A stretch of 17,596 bases of DNA. Origin: Clostridiales bacterium. GTDB lineage: Bacteria > Bacillota > Clostridia > Christensenellales > Aristaeellaceae. The DNA is taken from NCBI GenBank assembly GCA_022776785.1, contig JALFHA010000356.1, positions 1 to 17,596 of the forward strand. The letters are read 5' to 3'. Made by a program: the position numbers and the translations under genes. Of the stretch, positions 6,569 through 14,231 are shown one piece after another (within the stretch, counting starts at the first letter, position 1; each line of letters begins with the position of its first letter). The notes beneath the pieces were generated by a model that ran no database searches, was not told the DNA's origin, and was given only the letters and a program-made list of their open reading frames with translations.

Positions 6569-7303
6569 TTATAGGCAGCAGAACAGCGGATAATACATCA
6601 TCCGCCCGCCGCTGCAGCACATGCACAGCGCCTCCATCGCCAGAATCGAGCAGCAGATATTCCCGCGCCCGAACGTATGGCGGCCGTATTCCTCGCCGCG
6701 CTGGCTGTACGCCGAGCCGCCGCCCTGAAGCTGGCTGAGCAGGCTCTGGTACTGCATGTTGCCCGGCTCCATATTGACAGCCTGCCGCGCGTATTCCATC
6801 GCCTGCGCATTGTTGTGCAGGCCGCTCTGCGCCAGCGCGTTCAGGTAATACCAGCGCGCATTGCGTCTGCCCGGCTCCACGCTGCCCAGCGCGTTGAGCG
6901 CCTCGGCATAGTGGCCGGTGTTGATGTAGTTCTGCGCGGCGCGCATCTCCACGGGATCCGCCTGCCCCTGCTGCGCGTAGCCGCCGTAACCGCCGTAACC
7001 GCCGCCATAGCCGCCGCCCCAGAAGCTGGAAAACGGATCATCCTGCGCATAGCCGCCGCCCGCGCTCTGCTGCTGCGGCCCGTTGTAGCCGCTGCCCGCG
7101 CGCGCGCCGCCGCCCTGCCGCCTGTGCATGATCTCCTCGTAGGCCTGCTGAACCTCCATGAACTTCTTCTCCGCCTGCGCCGCGTCGGGCTTGCCCACGT
7201 TCGCGTCGGGGTGATACTTCTTGCACAGGGTACGGTAGGCCTTCTTCACCTCGTCGTCGGTGGCCGTCGGCGGCACGCCCAGCACCTGATACGGATCTGT
7301 CAT
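6569..7303 (-). CDS. J-domain (DnaJ-like) protein with Gly-rich linker and Cys-rich tail
   Basis: A 244-aa co-chaperone-like protein. Residues 3-70 form a J-domain: YQVLGVPPTATDDEVKKAYR, then the HPD motif at 31-33 that stimulates DnaK ATPase. A Gly/Tyr/Gln-rich, presumably disordered linker follows (about 80-120), containing tandem GGYGG units. Residues about 120-195 are helical and repeat-like (NYINTGHYAEALNALGSVE, then ARWYYLNALAQSG), similar to a tetratricopeptide pair. The tail (about 214-244) is hydrophobic with seven cysteines (ICC, LCMCC, FCC), suggesting metal binding, acylation or membrane contact. The DnaJ zinc finger and C-terminal substrate domains are missing, so this is a specialised J-protein, not DnaJ itself. 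Its ATG overlaps the stop of the upstream gene as ATGA, so the two are translationally coupled. The client is unknown. Confidence 0.9.
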   Translation of the reverse strand: MTDPYQVLGVPPTATDDEVKKAYRTLCKKYHPDANVGKPDAAQAEKKFMEVQQAYEEIMHRRQGGGARAGSGYNGPQQQSAGGGYAQDDPFSSFWGGGYGGGYGGYGGYAQQGQADPVEMRAAQNYINTGHYAEALNALGSVEPGRRNARWYYLNALAQSGLHNNAQAMEYARQAVNMEPGNMQYQSLLSQLQGGGSAYSQRGEEYGRHTFGRGNICCSILAMEALCMCCSGGRMMYYPLFCCL

Positions 7304-8136
7304 TGCTCTTTTTTCGCCTTTCTTCTCTCGGTTGCGTTTTCAAACCTCAGCCACACGCCGGAATAGAGGATGTTGCGCATGATCTCCGCATCCTGCAAAA
7401 TCGGCAGGCACTCAAAGGCCTGCGTCGCGCGCGCCATCATGTCCCCGAGCATCTGCTCGCAGCTCTGCACAAAATCCGCAGCCCCGCTCCTCGAGATCAG
7501 CGGGTTGTAATTCCCCTTGCGCTGGTCCCGCTCGATGTCCTCATAGCAGTCACACAGGTAGATGAACTTGCCCAGATAAAAGCCCAGCTCACGCAGGTCG
7601 CGCTCGTATACGTCCGGGCGCATCACCATCAGCTCGGCCATCAGCTCACCCGTCAGGTTCGCCGCCGCGTCAAGGTTCGGGTCGCTGCGCCGCTCGACCT
7701 CGTGCAGCGCGGCCACATAGTGCTCCACCGCCTGCCGCTGCCGGGGCAGCGCCTCACCCGCGCGCATCGCAGCACCCTTGAGCAGGTGGCTCTCGGCCAG
7801 CCTGTCCACACGGCGCTCGTCCTCCCAGCCATCCAGAAGATCGTAATAGGAGACGAGCGCGCTCAGGTCGGCGCAGTAGTCGATCGCCTCGTTGCCCAGC
7901 ATCAGCCGCTTATGCACGGGATGGAAGCCGCAGCGGTGCTTTTCCTCCGTTGTCTGCGTCTCATACAGCGCCGTGAGCAGCATCGCCAGAAACGTCATCT
8001 CAAAGCTCAGCGCCATGCGGCACACGCTGCCGCATCGCTTTCCGATGGCGCGGCACAGCCCGCAGTAAAAGCCGCGGTAGCGGTCAAACTCGCGGAACTT
8101 GAGCTCATCCTGCCGAACAGTCATCACGCCCAGCAA
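7300..8136 (-). CDS. DUF5685-family protein
   Basis: A 278-aa protein with the pattern I associate with DUF5685. An N-terminal segment ELKFREFDRYRGFYCGLC is followed by a long mostly helical body. Cysteines and histidines are clustered: YCGLCRAIGKRCGSVC (24-39), RCGFHPVHKR (about 68-77) and YLCDCYED (about 191-198). These could bind metal or an iron-sulphur centre, but that is inference. The start is TTG at 8136, chosen because GGGAGG lies 8 bases before it and the resulting N-terminus fits the family; the first ATG, four codons later, would remove it. The gene has its own promoter at 8183-8211 and overlaps the J-domain gene, an association that suggests the two proteins work together. Molecular function is unknown. 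Confidence 0.85.
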   Translation of the reverse strand: MLGVMTVRQDELKFREFDRYRGFYCGLCRAIGKRCGSVCRMALSFEMTFLAMLLTALYETQTTEEKHRCGFHPVHKRLMLGNEAIDYCADLSALVSYYDLLDGWEDERRVDRLAESHLLKGAAMRAGEALPRQRQAVEHYVAALHEVERRSDPNLDAAANLTGELMAELMVMRPDVYERDLRELGFYLGKFIYLCDCYEDIERDQRKGNYNPLISRSGAADFVQSCEQMLGDMMARATQAFECLPILQDAEIMRNILYSGVWLRFENATERRKAKKEQ

Positions 8137-8182
8137 CGCTTGCGCCTCCCTTCCCGCCTGTCATGCTTTCCAATCGTCCGTC

Positions 8183-8211
8183 ATTATAGCATAGCGCCGT
8201 GCGATGAACAA
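8183..8211 (-). promoter_or_regulatory. Sigma-A promoter of the DUF5685-J-domain operon
   Basis: On the minus strand TTGTTC (8206-8211) is followed by 17 bases and a perfect TATAAT (8183-8188), preceded by TG in the extended -10 position. A GTTCAAAT octamer (8221-8228), identical to one arm of the metal-operon operator, lies just upstream of the -35. Confidence 0.8.
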
Positions 8212-8264
8212 GGGGATGCGGTTCAAATGTCGTTTCCCGCGCCCGAATCCGCCCCATGCGGCAC

Positions 8265-9098
8265 TCATTTGCGCCTCAGAGGCAGCGTCGCGAAGTACAC
8301 GCACGCGGCCACCAGCACGATTGCCGCGCCCGCGGAGGTGTTCAGATAATAGGAAAGAATCAGCCCCGTCACGCCGCAGAAGAGCGCGATGAGCACGCTG
8401 TCGCGCAGGTAGGCCGCCGCGTTGCGCGCGATGTTGCGCGAGGCCGCCGCCGGGAGGATCAGCAGCGAATTGATGAGCATCACGCCCACCCAGCGGATGG
8501 ACACCATCACCGCCACAGCCACCAGCGTCGTGAAGGCGTATTCCACCAGATGCGCGTGCACGCCGCGGCTCTGTGCCAGCGGCGCGTTGACGCTCGTCAT
8601 CATCAGCGGGTTAAACAGCAGCGCCCAGCACGCCGCGGTGACGAGCAGCGCGACGAGCAGCGCCAGCAGGTCGCCCTGCGTCACGGAGAGCACGTCGCCC
8701 ACGAGCACGTTCGAGTATTTGGCAAACGCCCCGCCGCGCGAGAGCACCACCAGGCCCAGCGCGATGGAGGTCGAGGAAAAGACGCTGATGATCGTGTCCG
8801 CGCTCATCTTGGAGTGGTGCTTGACGAAGGTAATCAGCGCCGCCCAGAACACGCCGAAGATCAGCATGGAGAGCATCTGGCTCTCCATGCCCAGCACCAC
8901 GCCCAGCGCCACGCCGGTGAGCGCGCTGTGGCCCAGCGCGTCGGAGAAGAAGGCCATCTTGTTGTCCACGGCCATCGTGCCCAGCATCCCCAGCAGCGGC
9001 GTGATGAGCAGCAGCGCCAGCAGCGCGTTTTTCATGAAGGTATAGTGCAGCCACTCGAAGGGGAGCAGCGCATCCATCGCGGCATATACGGCGTTCAT
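8265..9098 (-). CDS. znuB: Metal ABC transporter permease (ZnuB-type)
   Basis: A 277-aa membrane protein of the ABC-3 family, the channel of a zinc or manganese importer. It has about eight hydrophobic segments and the family features FMKNALLALLLITPLLGMLG near the N-terminus, FFSDALGHSALTGVALG (about 50-66) and the late RWVGVMLINSLLILPAAASR (about 204-223), in which the coupling region contacts the ATPase. Length is normal. AGGAGG precedes the ATG, which overlaps the stop of the ATPase gene as ATGA. It is the last gene of the znuA-znuC-znuB order. I see no clear terminator between its stop and the next promoter at 8211. Confidence 0.95.
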   Translation of the reverse strand: MNAVYAAMDALLPFEWLHYTFMKNALLALLLITPLLGMLGTMAVDNKMAFFSDALGHSALTGVALGVVLGMESQMLSMLIFGVFWAALITFVKHHSKMSADTIISVFSSTSIALGLVVLSRGGAFAKYSNVLVGDVLSVTQGDLLALLVALLVTAACWALLFNPLMMTSVNAPLAQSRGVHAHLVEYAFTTLVAVAVMVSIRWVGVMLINSLLILPAAASRNIARNAAAYLRDSVLIALFCGVTGLILSYYLNTSAGAAIVLVAACVYFATLPLRRK

Positions 9099-9913
9099 GC
9101 CCGCCCTCCTTTCGCATAGAAGACCTGCTCAAACTCCGGCGAATCGAGCACGACCTCCGGCGATCCCTGCTTGATGACCGTGCCCTGCATCAGCACCACG
9201 CGGTCGGCATAGCGCTCCACCACGCCCAAGTCATGGGAAACCAGCAGGATGGCCATATGGTTTTTGTGCTTGAGCTCGCTGACCGTCTGGTAGAAGCTCT
9301 CCAGCCCGTTCTGATCCACGCCGGAGACCGGCTCATCCAGAATCAGCAGATCGGGCTGCGGGGTCAGCGCCAGCGCCAGCAGCACGCGCTGAAGCTCCCC
9401 ACCGGAGAGCGCGCCCAGCGGCCTGTCGGCCAGCTTCTCGCAGTGGGTGCGCGCGAGCGCCTCCGCCACGCGGCCGCGCATCCTGCGGTTCACGCCCAGA
9501 AACACTGCGCGCGGCGTTAGCGCGGCGGCGAGGAAGTCCATCACCGTCACCGGGGAGGAGCGGTCAAACTCGAGCTGCTGGGGCACATAGCCTGTGCGCA
9601 GCTCCGCGGCGGGCAGGCCGTCGCTCGTCAGATGGCGCACCGTGCCCGTGTGCTCCACCTGCCCCAGCAGCGCGCGCAGCAGCGTCGTCTTGCCCGCGCC
9701 GTTCGCGCCGATGAGCGCGGTCAGCTCGCCGCAGTGGATGTGCAGGCTCACGTCCTTGAGCAGCACCTGTCTGCCCATCGTCACGCCGAGGTGATCGACC
9801 TCGATGCGGCACAGGCGGCAGGGCGCGTTGTCCGCGCAGGGCGCGGGATGCGGGCAGTGTGCGTGAGCGTGCCCCGCGGGCGCCGGAACCCGGCTGTTTG
9901 TCTTCTGCGTCAT
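9095..9913 (-). CDS. znuC: Metal ABC transporter ATPase (ZnuC-type) with His/Cys-rich N-terminus
   Basis: A 272-aa ATP-binding subunit that powers the zinc/manganese importer. Walker A GANGAGKT is at 69-76, a Q-loop follows PQQ (111-113), the LSGGE signature is at 169-173, Walker B LLILDEP at 189-195 and the switch His at 227. Residues 15-35 before the ABC fold hold four His and four Cys (HAHAHC, PHPAPC, then PCRLC), a likely metal-binding tail. A Cys pair just before the first strand is known to me from a clostridial subfamily of these ATPases, but the His-rich extension is longer than usual. The ATG at 9913 overlaps the stop of znuA by 4 bases, and the 3' end overlaps znuB, so all three are coupled. 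The metal could be Zn or Mn; the His-rich ligand stretches favour Zn. Confidence 0.95.
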   Translation of the reverse strand: MTQKTNSRVPAPAGHAHAHCPHPAPCADNAPCRLCRIEVDHLGVTMGRQVLLKDVSLHIHCGELTALIGANGAGKTTLLRALLGQVEHTGTVRHLTSDGLPAAELRTGYVPQQLEFDRSSPVTVMDFLAAALTPRAVFLGVNRRMRGRVAEALARTHCEKLADRPLGALSGGELQRVLLALALTPQPDLLILDEPVSGVDQNGLESFYQTVSELKHKNHMAILLVSHDLGVVERYADRVVLMQGTVIKQGSPEVVLDSPEFEQVFYAKGGRA

Positions 9914-10833
9914 CGCTCAAGCGCCTCCGTCAGCACACGCGCATTTTCGCGCATCGCGCGCTCATAGCTGTCCATTTCTCCGTCGCCGGTCACAGCCGGG
10001 TCGAGCGTGTAGAGGGCCGCGCCCGTCTCCCGGGCGATGGTCTCCGCCGCGCGCTGAGGATACTGCGGCTCCACAAACAGCGCCGGCACGCCGAGGCTGC
10101 GCACCAGATCGCACATCTCGGCGATCTCGCGCGTGCCCGGATCCTCGCCCGGCTCGCTCTCGATCACCCCGGCCACATTCAGCCCGAACGCCCGCGCAAA
10201 GTAGGCAAACGCCTCGTGAAAGGTAATGATGTTGGCCCCCGCCAGCGGTGCAAGCTGCTCGGTCAGCTCCACGTCCAGCGCCGTCAGCTTCTGAATATAC
10301 GCCGCCGCGTTGTCGCGGTAGGCCTGCGCGTGCGCGGGGTCGGCAGCGGCAAGCCCCTCGGCGATGTTGCCGACCTGCACGATGGCCAGCTCCGGGTCGA
10401 GCCAGACGTGCGCGTTGAGCAGCTCGCCCTCGTGGGCGTGCCCATCGTCATGATCGTGCTCGTGCGTCTCGTCCGAGGGCAGCATGTCGATGCCCTCCGA
10501 GGCGACGATCACCGGCAGATCCGTGCGCAGGGAAAACACCTTGTCCATGAACTGCTCCATACCGCCGCCGTTGACGATGAGCGCGGAGGCCTCCTCCAGC
10601 GTCGCCATGTCGCGCGTCTGGAGCTGATAGTCGTGCAGGCAGCCGACGCTCCTGTCGGCCATGTTTGTCACGGTGACGCCGTCGATACCCGCGCAGACGT
10701 TCTGCGCAAAGACGTACATCGGGTAAAACGACGTAACCACCTGAAAGCCCTCCGAGCTCTGCGCCGAGCAGCCCCCGGCAAGCAGGCAGGCAAGCAGCAG
10801 CGCGGTCAGCGCCGCAAAGCGTTTGCATTGCAT
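9910..10833 (-). CDS. znuA: Zinc ABC transporter substrate-binding lipoprotein (ZnuA-type)
   Basis: A 307-aa cluster A-I solute-binding lipoprotein that captures metal at the cell surface. The signal peptide ends in LLAGG-C22, the likely lipidated Cys. Metal ligands expected for the family can be placed at H67 (GCLHDYQ), H142 (NAHVWLDP), H206 (TFHEAFAYF) and D278 (LDPAV). A His/Asp-rich loop with five His (124-134) is characteristic of zinc rather than manganese binders. The frame is open far upstream (to 11364), but only ATG at 10833 gives a signal peptide. The nearest SD-like run, AAAGGA, is rather far from it (about 14 bases). The upstream 216 bases are shared with a divergent HPt gene; there is no recognisable Zur box. 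A dyad GTCGGG-N17-CCCGAC with GGGTATAACCC inside lies in the leader. Confidence 0.95.
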   Translation of the reverse strand: MQCKRFAALTALLLACLLAGGCSAQSSEGFQVVTSFYPMYVFAQNVCAGIDGVTVTNMADRSVGCLHDYQLQTRDMATLEEASALIVNGGGMEQFMDKVFSLRTDLPVIVASEGIDMLPSDETHEHDHDDGHAHEGELLNAHVWLDPELAIVQVGNIAEGLAAADPAHAQAYRDNAAAYIQKLTALDVELTEQLAPLAGANIITFHEAFAYFARAFGLNVAGVIESEPGEDPGTREIAEMCDLVRSLGVPALFVEPQYPQRAAETIARETGAALYTLDPAVTGDGEMDSYERAMRENARVLTEALER

Positions 10834-11049
10834 GATGATAGAAACCGTCCTTTCCCGTCGGGCAGGCGAATGGGTATAACCCGACAACTGTTTAATCTTC
10901 TTCCTCCTCCCCTGTTTTTCCTGCCTGTCGGCGAAGAAATTCGCGTTTGTCGAACGTTTTTTCTTGCCCGCCGCGCCTGTTTTTGGTAAGCTGGGAGCAC
11001 AAAAACCGCGGTCCGCGTGCCGGATCGCGCCAAGTAGGAGGCAACGCCC

Positions 11050-11415
11050 ATGACAAGCGCGCATACGCCCCTGATCGACCGGGAGCGCGGCCTTTCCCTC
11101 GCCGGAAACGACGCCCAGATCTACAGCACCTTCCTCGCCGCCTTTCCAACGGACACGACCTGCGCCGCGATGCTCTGCGCGCTCGACGCGGGCGACGTGC
11201 ACGACGCCTTTCTCTGCGCCCACTCGCTCAAGGGGCTCTGCGCGCAGCTTGGCCTGTTGGCGCTGGGCGAGGCATCCTCCGCCGTCTGCGAGCTGATGCG
11301 CGGCGGAGACGAAGGGAATCTGCCCGCCGCCCGGGCGCGCGCACAGGATGTCGCCGCGCTGCACGAGGCCACCTGCGACGCCATCCGCGACAGCGGAGCC
11401 GTTTCCTTCCGCTGA
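11050..11415 (+). CDS. Stand-alone HPt (histidine phosphotransfer) domain protein
   Basis: A 121-aa protein made almost entirely of one HPt four-helix bundle. The phosphorylatable residue is H58 in the motif FLCAHSLKGLCAQLGL (residues 54-69), which fits the family consensus HxLKGxxxxLG. Helices follow at about 70-85 and 93-112. HPt proteins carry phosphoryl groups between hybrid kinases and response regulators; neither lies in the window, so the partner is elsewhere in the genome. AGGAGG sits 8 bases before the ATG. It contains six cysteines, a high number for its length, with no obvious pairing. It is divergent from znuA across 216 bases and followed by a hairpin, so it appears monocistronic. 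A weak candidate promoter is TTGCCC (10964-10969), 17 bases, TAAGCT (10987-10992). Confidence 0.88.
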   Translation: MTSAHTPLIDRERGLSLAGNDAQIYSTFLAAFPTDTTCAAMLCALDAGDVHDAFLCAHSLKGLCAQLGLLALGEASSAVCELMRGGDEGNLPAARARAQDVAALHEATCDAIRDSGAVSFR

Positions 11416-11436
11416 GGCGGCACACGAAACACCGCA

Positions 11437-11459
11437 CGGGGGATTTGTAATTTCCCCCG
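11437..11459 (+). terminator. Hairpin after the HPt gene, probable terminator
   Basis: CGGGGGA (11437-11443) pairs with TCCCCCG (11453-11459), a 7-bp stem with a 9-base loop. It lies 21 bases after the stop codon. The following CTTTGTG is a poor T-run, so efficiency is uncertain; the polA promoter's -35 lies in its loop. Confidence 0.5.
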
Positions 11460-11473
11460 CTTTGTGCTATCAT
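11445..11473 (+). promoter_or_regulatory. Sigma-A promoter of polA with extended -10
   Basis: TTGTAA (11445-11450) is followed by 17 bases and TATCAT (11468-11473), with TG at the extended -10 position. Its start would be near 11480, about 85 bases before the polA start codon. The -35 overlaps the loop of the preceding hairpin. Confidence 0.65.
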
Positions 11474-11474
11474 A

Positions 11475-11514
11475 GGGATAGCTGACCGCCCGATGCGGCG
11501 TTCACCGCTATCCC
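11475..11514. repeat. Inverted repeat at the polA transcription start
   Basis: GGGATAGC (11475-11482) and GCTATCCC (11507-11514) are exactly complementary. Inside them lie further pairable pieces, TGA with TCA and CCGC with GCGG. As the predicted transcript starts around 11480, only part of the left arm would be in RNA from the nearest promoter; read-through transcripts could fold the whole structure. It may be an operator over the start site or a leader hairpin. Confidence 0.5.
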
Positions 11515-11563
11515 GTCCGGCAGAGCAGCCGCGCGCCGGGCGTCATCAAGGAGGGCCTGCCCT

Positions 11564-14113
11564 ATGCCCGAAACCTTTGTCATCGTCGATGGCAACAGCC
11601 TGATGCACCGCGCGTTTCACGCCCTGCCCCCGCTGGCTAGCGAGGACGGCGTATACACCAACGCCGTCTTCGGCTTTCTGTCCATGCTGCTCAAGGTCGT
11701 CGCTGACGAAAAGCCGGAGTATCTCGCCGTCGCCTTTGACCTGCATGGCCCGACCTTCCGCCACGCGGACTACGGCGAATACAAGGCCGGGCGCAAGCCC
11801 ACCGCGCCGGAGCTGCGCCCGCAGTTTGATCTGGTGCGCGAATGCCTGACGGCGATGGGCGTGCGCCAGCTCACCTGCCCCTCCTTTGAGGCGGATGACA
11901 TTCTGGGCACGATGGCCCGCCGCTGCGAGGAGGCGGGCATTGCCGCGCTGCTCGTCACGGGCGACCGGGACTCCATGCAGCTCGTCAGCGAGGGCACGAC
12001 GGTGCTCTACACCCGCCGCGGCGTCAGCGACGTGGTGCGCTACACGCCCGAGCGCGTGCTGGAGGACTTCGGCGTGACCCCAGCGCAGATTCCCGATCTC
12101 AAGGGGCTGATGGGCGACGCGAGCGACAACATCCCCGGCGTGCCCGGCATCGGCGAAAAGACGGCTGTCAAGCTGCTTGGCGCCTATGGAACGATTGAAA
12201 ACGCCTTCGCCCACGCAGCGCAGGATCTCAAGGGCAAGCAGCGCGAGAAGATGCTCGACGGTCAGGCATCGGGCCTGATGAGCAAGAAGATCGCCACCAT
12301 CACCCGCGCCGTGCCGCTTGACGACGTGACGCTTGACGACTGCCGTCTGGGCGACATGTCCGGTGCGCTGCCCATCTTCGAGCGTCTCGGCCTGCGCACG
12401 CTGTCCGCGCGCCTTGCGCAGATGTGCGCGCCGCAGGAGGAGGCCCCCGCCGCCGCGCCCGCGCGGCAGTGGCAGGAGCCTGCCGCCCTGCTCAGCGTTC
12501 AGGAGGCAGAGCAGTGGCTCGGTGTCCTGCCCGAGGGCGCGCGCGCCGCGCTGATGATGGATGATTCCGGCGTGACCCTCGCCTTCGAGGATGGACGCCG
12601 GGCCGCCATGCCCTTTGCGCAGGGGCTGCTCGGCGGCGGGCTCGACCCGGAGCAGGCTCTGCGCGCGCTTGCGCCGCTGCTCACGGGCTCCCGCACGCTC
12701 GTGCTCTGGAATGCCAAGCGGCTGATGACGGTGCTCGCGCCGTGGGGGCAGCAGCTCACCGCGCCCTTTGACGACGCGCAGCTCGTCGCGTATCTTCTCG
12801 CCCCGCAGAATGGACGCTATGAGCCCCCCGCCGATGCCGCCGCGCTGCTTGAGCAGTGGGCGCGCGACGCGGCGGAGCTGGAGCGCGAGGGCATGACGGC
12901 GCTCTACCGCAACGTGGAGCTGCCGCTGCTGCACACGCTCTTTGCGATGGAGCGCGTGGGCTTCCTCGTGGACAGGGACGAGCTGCGCCGGCTGGGCGAG
13001 GCCTATCACGCGCAGATCGAGTCGCTGCGCGCCGAAATCTTCGAGATGAGCGGCGGCACGCCCTTCAACCTCAACAGCCCGCAGCAGCTGGGCGACGTGC
13101 TCTACGGCCGCCTCGGCCTGCCCGCGAAGAAGAAGACCGCCCGCGGCTACTCCACCGACGCGGACACGCTGGCTGAGCTCGCGCCGCTGCACCCGATCAT
13201 CGACAAAATCCTGCTCTACCGGCAGGTTTCCAAGCTCAACAGCACCTATATCGACGGCCTGCTCAAGCTCACCGGGCGCGACGGCCGCATCCACACTTGG
13301 TTCGACCAGACGATCACCGCCACCGGACGCATCTCCTCCAGCGAGCCGAACCTGCAAAATATCCCCGTGCGCACGGAGATGGGCCGCGAGGTGCGCCGAG
13401 CGTTCATCGCCGCGCCGGGCTGCGTGCTCGTCGATGCGGACTACTCGCAGATCGAGCTGCGCCTGCTGGCGCACCTTTCCGGCGACGCCGCCATGTGTGA
13501 GGCCTTCACCCTCGGGCAGGATATTCACGCCCGTACGGCCGCCGAGGTCTACGGCGTGCCGCTTGAGGAGGTCACGCCGAAGATGCGCTCGAGCGCCAAG
13601 GCGGTCAACTTCGGCATCGTCTACGGCATCAGCGACTTCGGGCTGGCCAGCAACCTCAAAATCTCCCGCAAGGAGGCCGGGGAGTTCATCGACCGTTACT
13701 TCGCCCGCTATCCCGCCGTTCGGGCGTTCATGGACGCCTGCGTAGCACAGGGCAAGGCCGAGGGCTACTCCGTTACCATGTACGGCCGCCGCCGTCCGCT
13801 GCCGGAGCTTTCCTCCCCCAACTACAACCGCCGCCAGTTCGGCGAGCGCGCTGCGATGAACACGCCCGTGCAGGGCGCGGCGGCGGACATCATCAAGATC
13901 GCCATGAACGCCGTGCACAGGCGGCTGGCCGAGGAGGGACTCGCCGCCCGGCTCATCCTTCAGGTACACGACGAGCTGATCGTCGAGGCTCCGGAATCCG
14001 AGCAGGAGCAGGTGAGCGCGCTGCTGCGCGAGTGCATGGAAAATGCGGCCAGCCTGCGCGTGCCGCTCGTCGCCGACGTGCACGCCGGACGCTCGTGGTT
14101 TGATACCAAATAA
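11564..14113 (+). CDS. polA: DNA polymerase I
   Basis: An 849-aa enzyme that removes RNA primers and fills gaps in replication and excision repair. The 5' nuclease domain (1-290) has its acidic metal ligands at D9, D59, E109, D111, D112, D134, D136, D185 and D188 and the helix-hairpin-helix GVPGIGEKTA (192-201). Residues about 310-470 occupy the 3'-5' exonuclease position but lack the DxE, NxxxD and YxxxD sets, so proofreading is presumably lost, as in Bacillus enzymes. The polymerase domain has motif A with D626 and E631 (DYSQIE), motif B with R675, K679, F683 and Y687 (O-helix), and motif C with H802-D803-E804. Phe at 683 corresponds to E. coli F762. AAGGAGG lies 9 bases before the ATG. It has its own promoter; coaE follows 118 bases later. 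Confidence 0.99.
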   Translation: MPETFVIVDGNSLMHRAFHALPPLASEDGVYTNAVFGFLSMLLKVVADEKPEYLAVAFDLHGPTFRHADYGEYKAGRKPTAPELRPQFDLVRECLTAMGVRQLTCPSFEADDILGTMARRCEEAGIAALLVTGDRDSMQLVSEGTTVLYTRRGVSDVVRYTPERVLEDFGVTPAQIPDLKGLMGDASDNIPGVPGIGEKTAVKLLGAYGTIENAFAHAAQDLKGKQREKMLDGQASGLMSKKIATITRAVPLDDVTLDDCRLGDMSGALPIFERLGLRTLSARLAQMCAPQEEAPAAAPARQWQEPAALLSVQEAEQWLGVLPEGARAALMMDDSGVTLAFEDGRRAAMPFAQGLLGGGLDPEQALRALAPLLTGSRTLVLWNAKRLMTVLAPWGQQLTAPFDDAQLVAYLLAPQNGRYEPPADAAALLEQWARDAAELEREGMTALYRNVELPLLHTLFAMERVGFLVDRDELRRLGEAYHAQIESLRAEIFEMSGGTPFNLNSPQQLGDVLYGRLGLPAKKKTARGYSTDADTLAELAPLHPIIDKILLYRQVSKLNSTYIDGLLKLTGRDGRIHTWFDQTITATGRISSSEPNLQNIPVRTEMGREVRRAFIAAPGCVLVDADYSQIELRLLAHLSGDAAMCEAFTLGQDIHARTAAEVYGVPLEEVTPKMRSSAKAVNFGIVYGISDFGLASNLKISRKEAGEFIDRYFARYPAVRAFMDACVAQGKAEGYSVTMYGRRRPLPELSSPNYNRRQFGERAAMNTPVQGAAADIIKIAMNAVHRRLAEEGLAARLILQVHDELIVEAPESEQEQVSALLRECMENAASLRVPLVADVHAGRSWFDTK

Positions 14114-14231
14114 CGGCAGCGTGCAGGGTTTTGGCGCATTTGTTCGTCATATTGCTAAAAAAGCGAAGTCTACCGGCCTGTTCGCCCATGCTTGAAGCGC
14201 TCAAAGGCGCTCATAACGGAGATTCTGCCCT

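Noticed and set aside
6960..7020. Tandem GC-rich repeat as a CRISPR or minisatellite
   Set aside because: It encodes the Gly/Tyr-rich linker (GGYGG units) of the J-domain protein; units are short and in frame, without spacers.
10834..11364. Longer N-terminus for znuA and overlap with the HPt gene
   Set aside because: It would place the signal peptide internally; the lipoprotein signal begins at the ATG at 10833.
11546..14083. An 845-codon open frame on the minus strand
   Set aside because: It is the antisense shadow of polA. The polA strand contains all nuclease and polymerase motifs; the antisense frame has none and lacks a convincing start.
14114..14231. Promoter or hairpin in the polA-coaE gap
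   Set aside because: Only a 5-bp AGCGC/GCGCT pairing and AT-rich bits with poor -35/-10 matches are present, so nothing convincing can be called.
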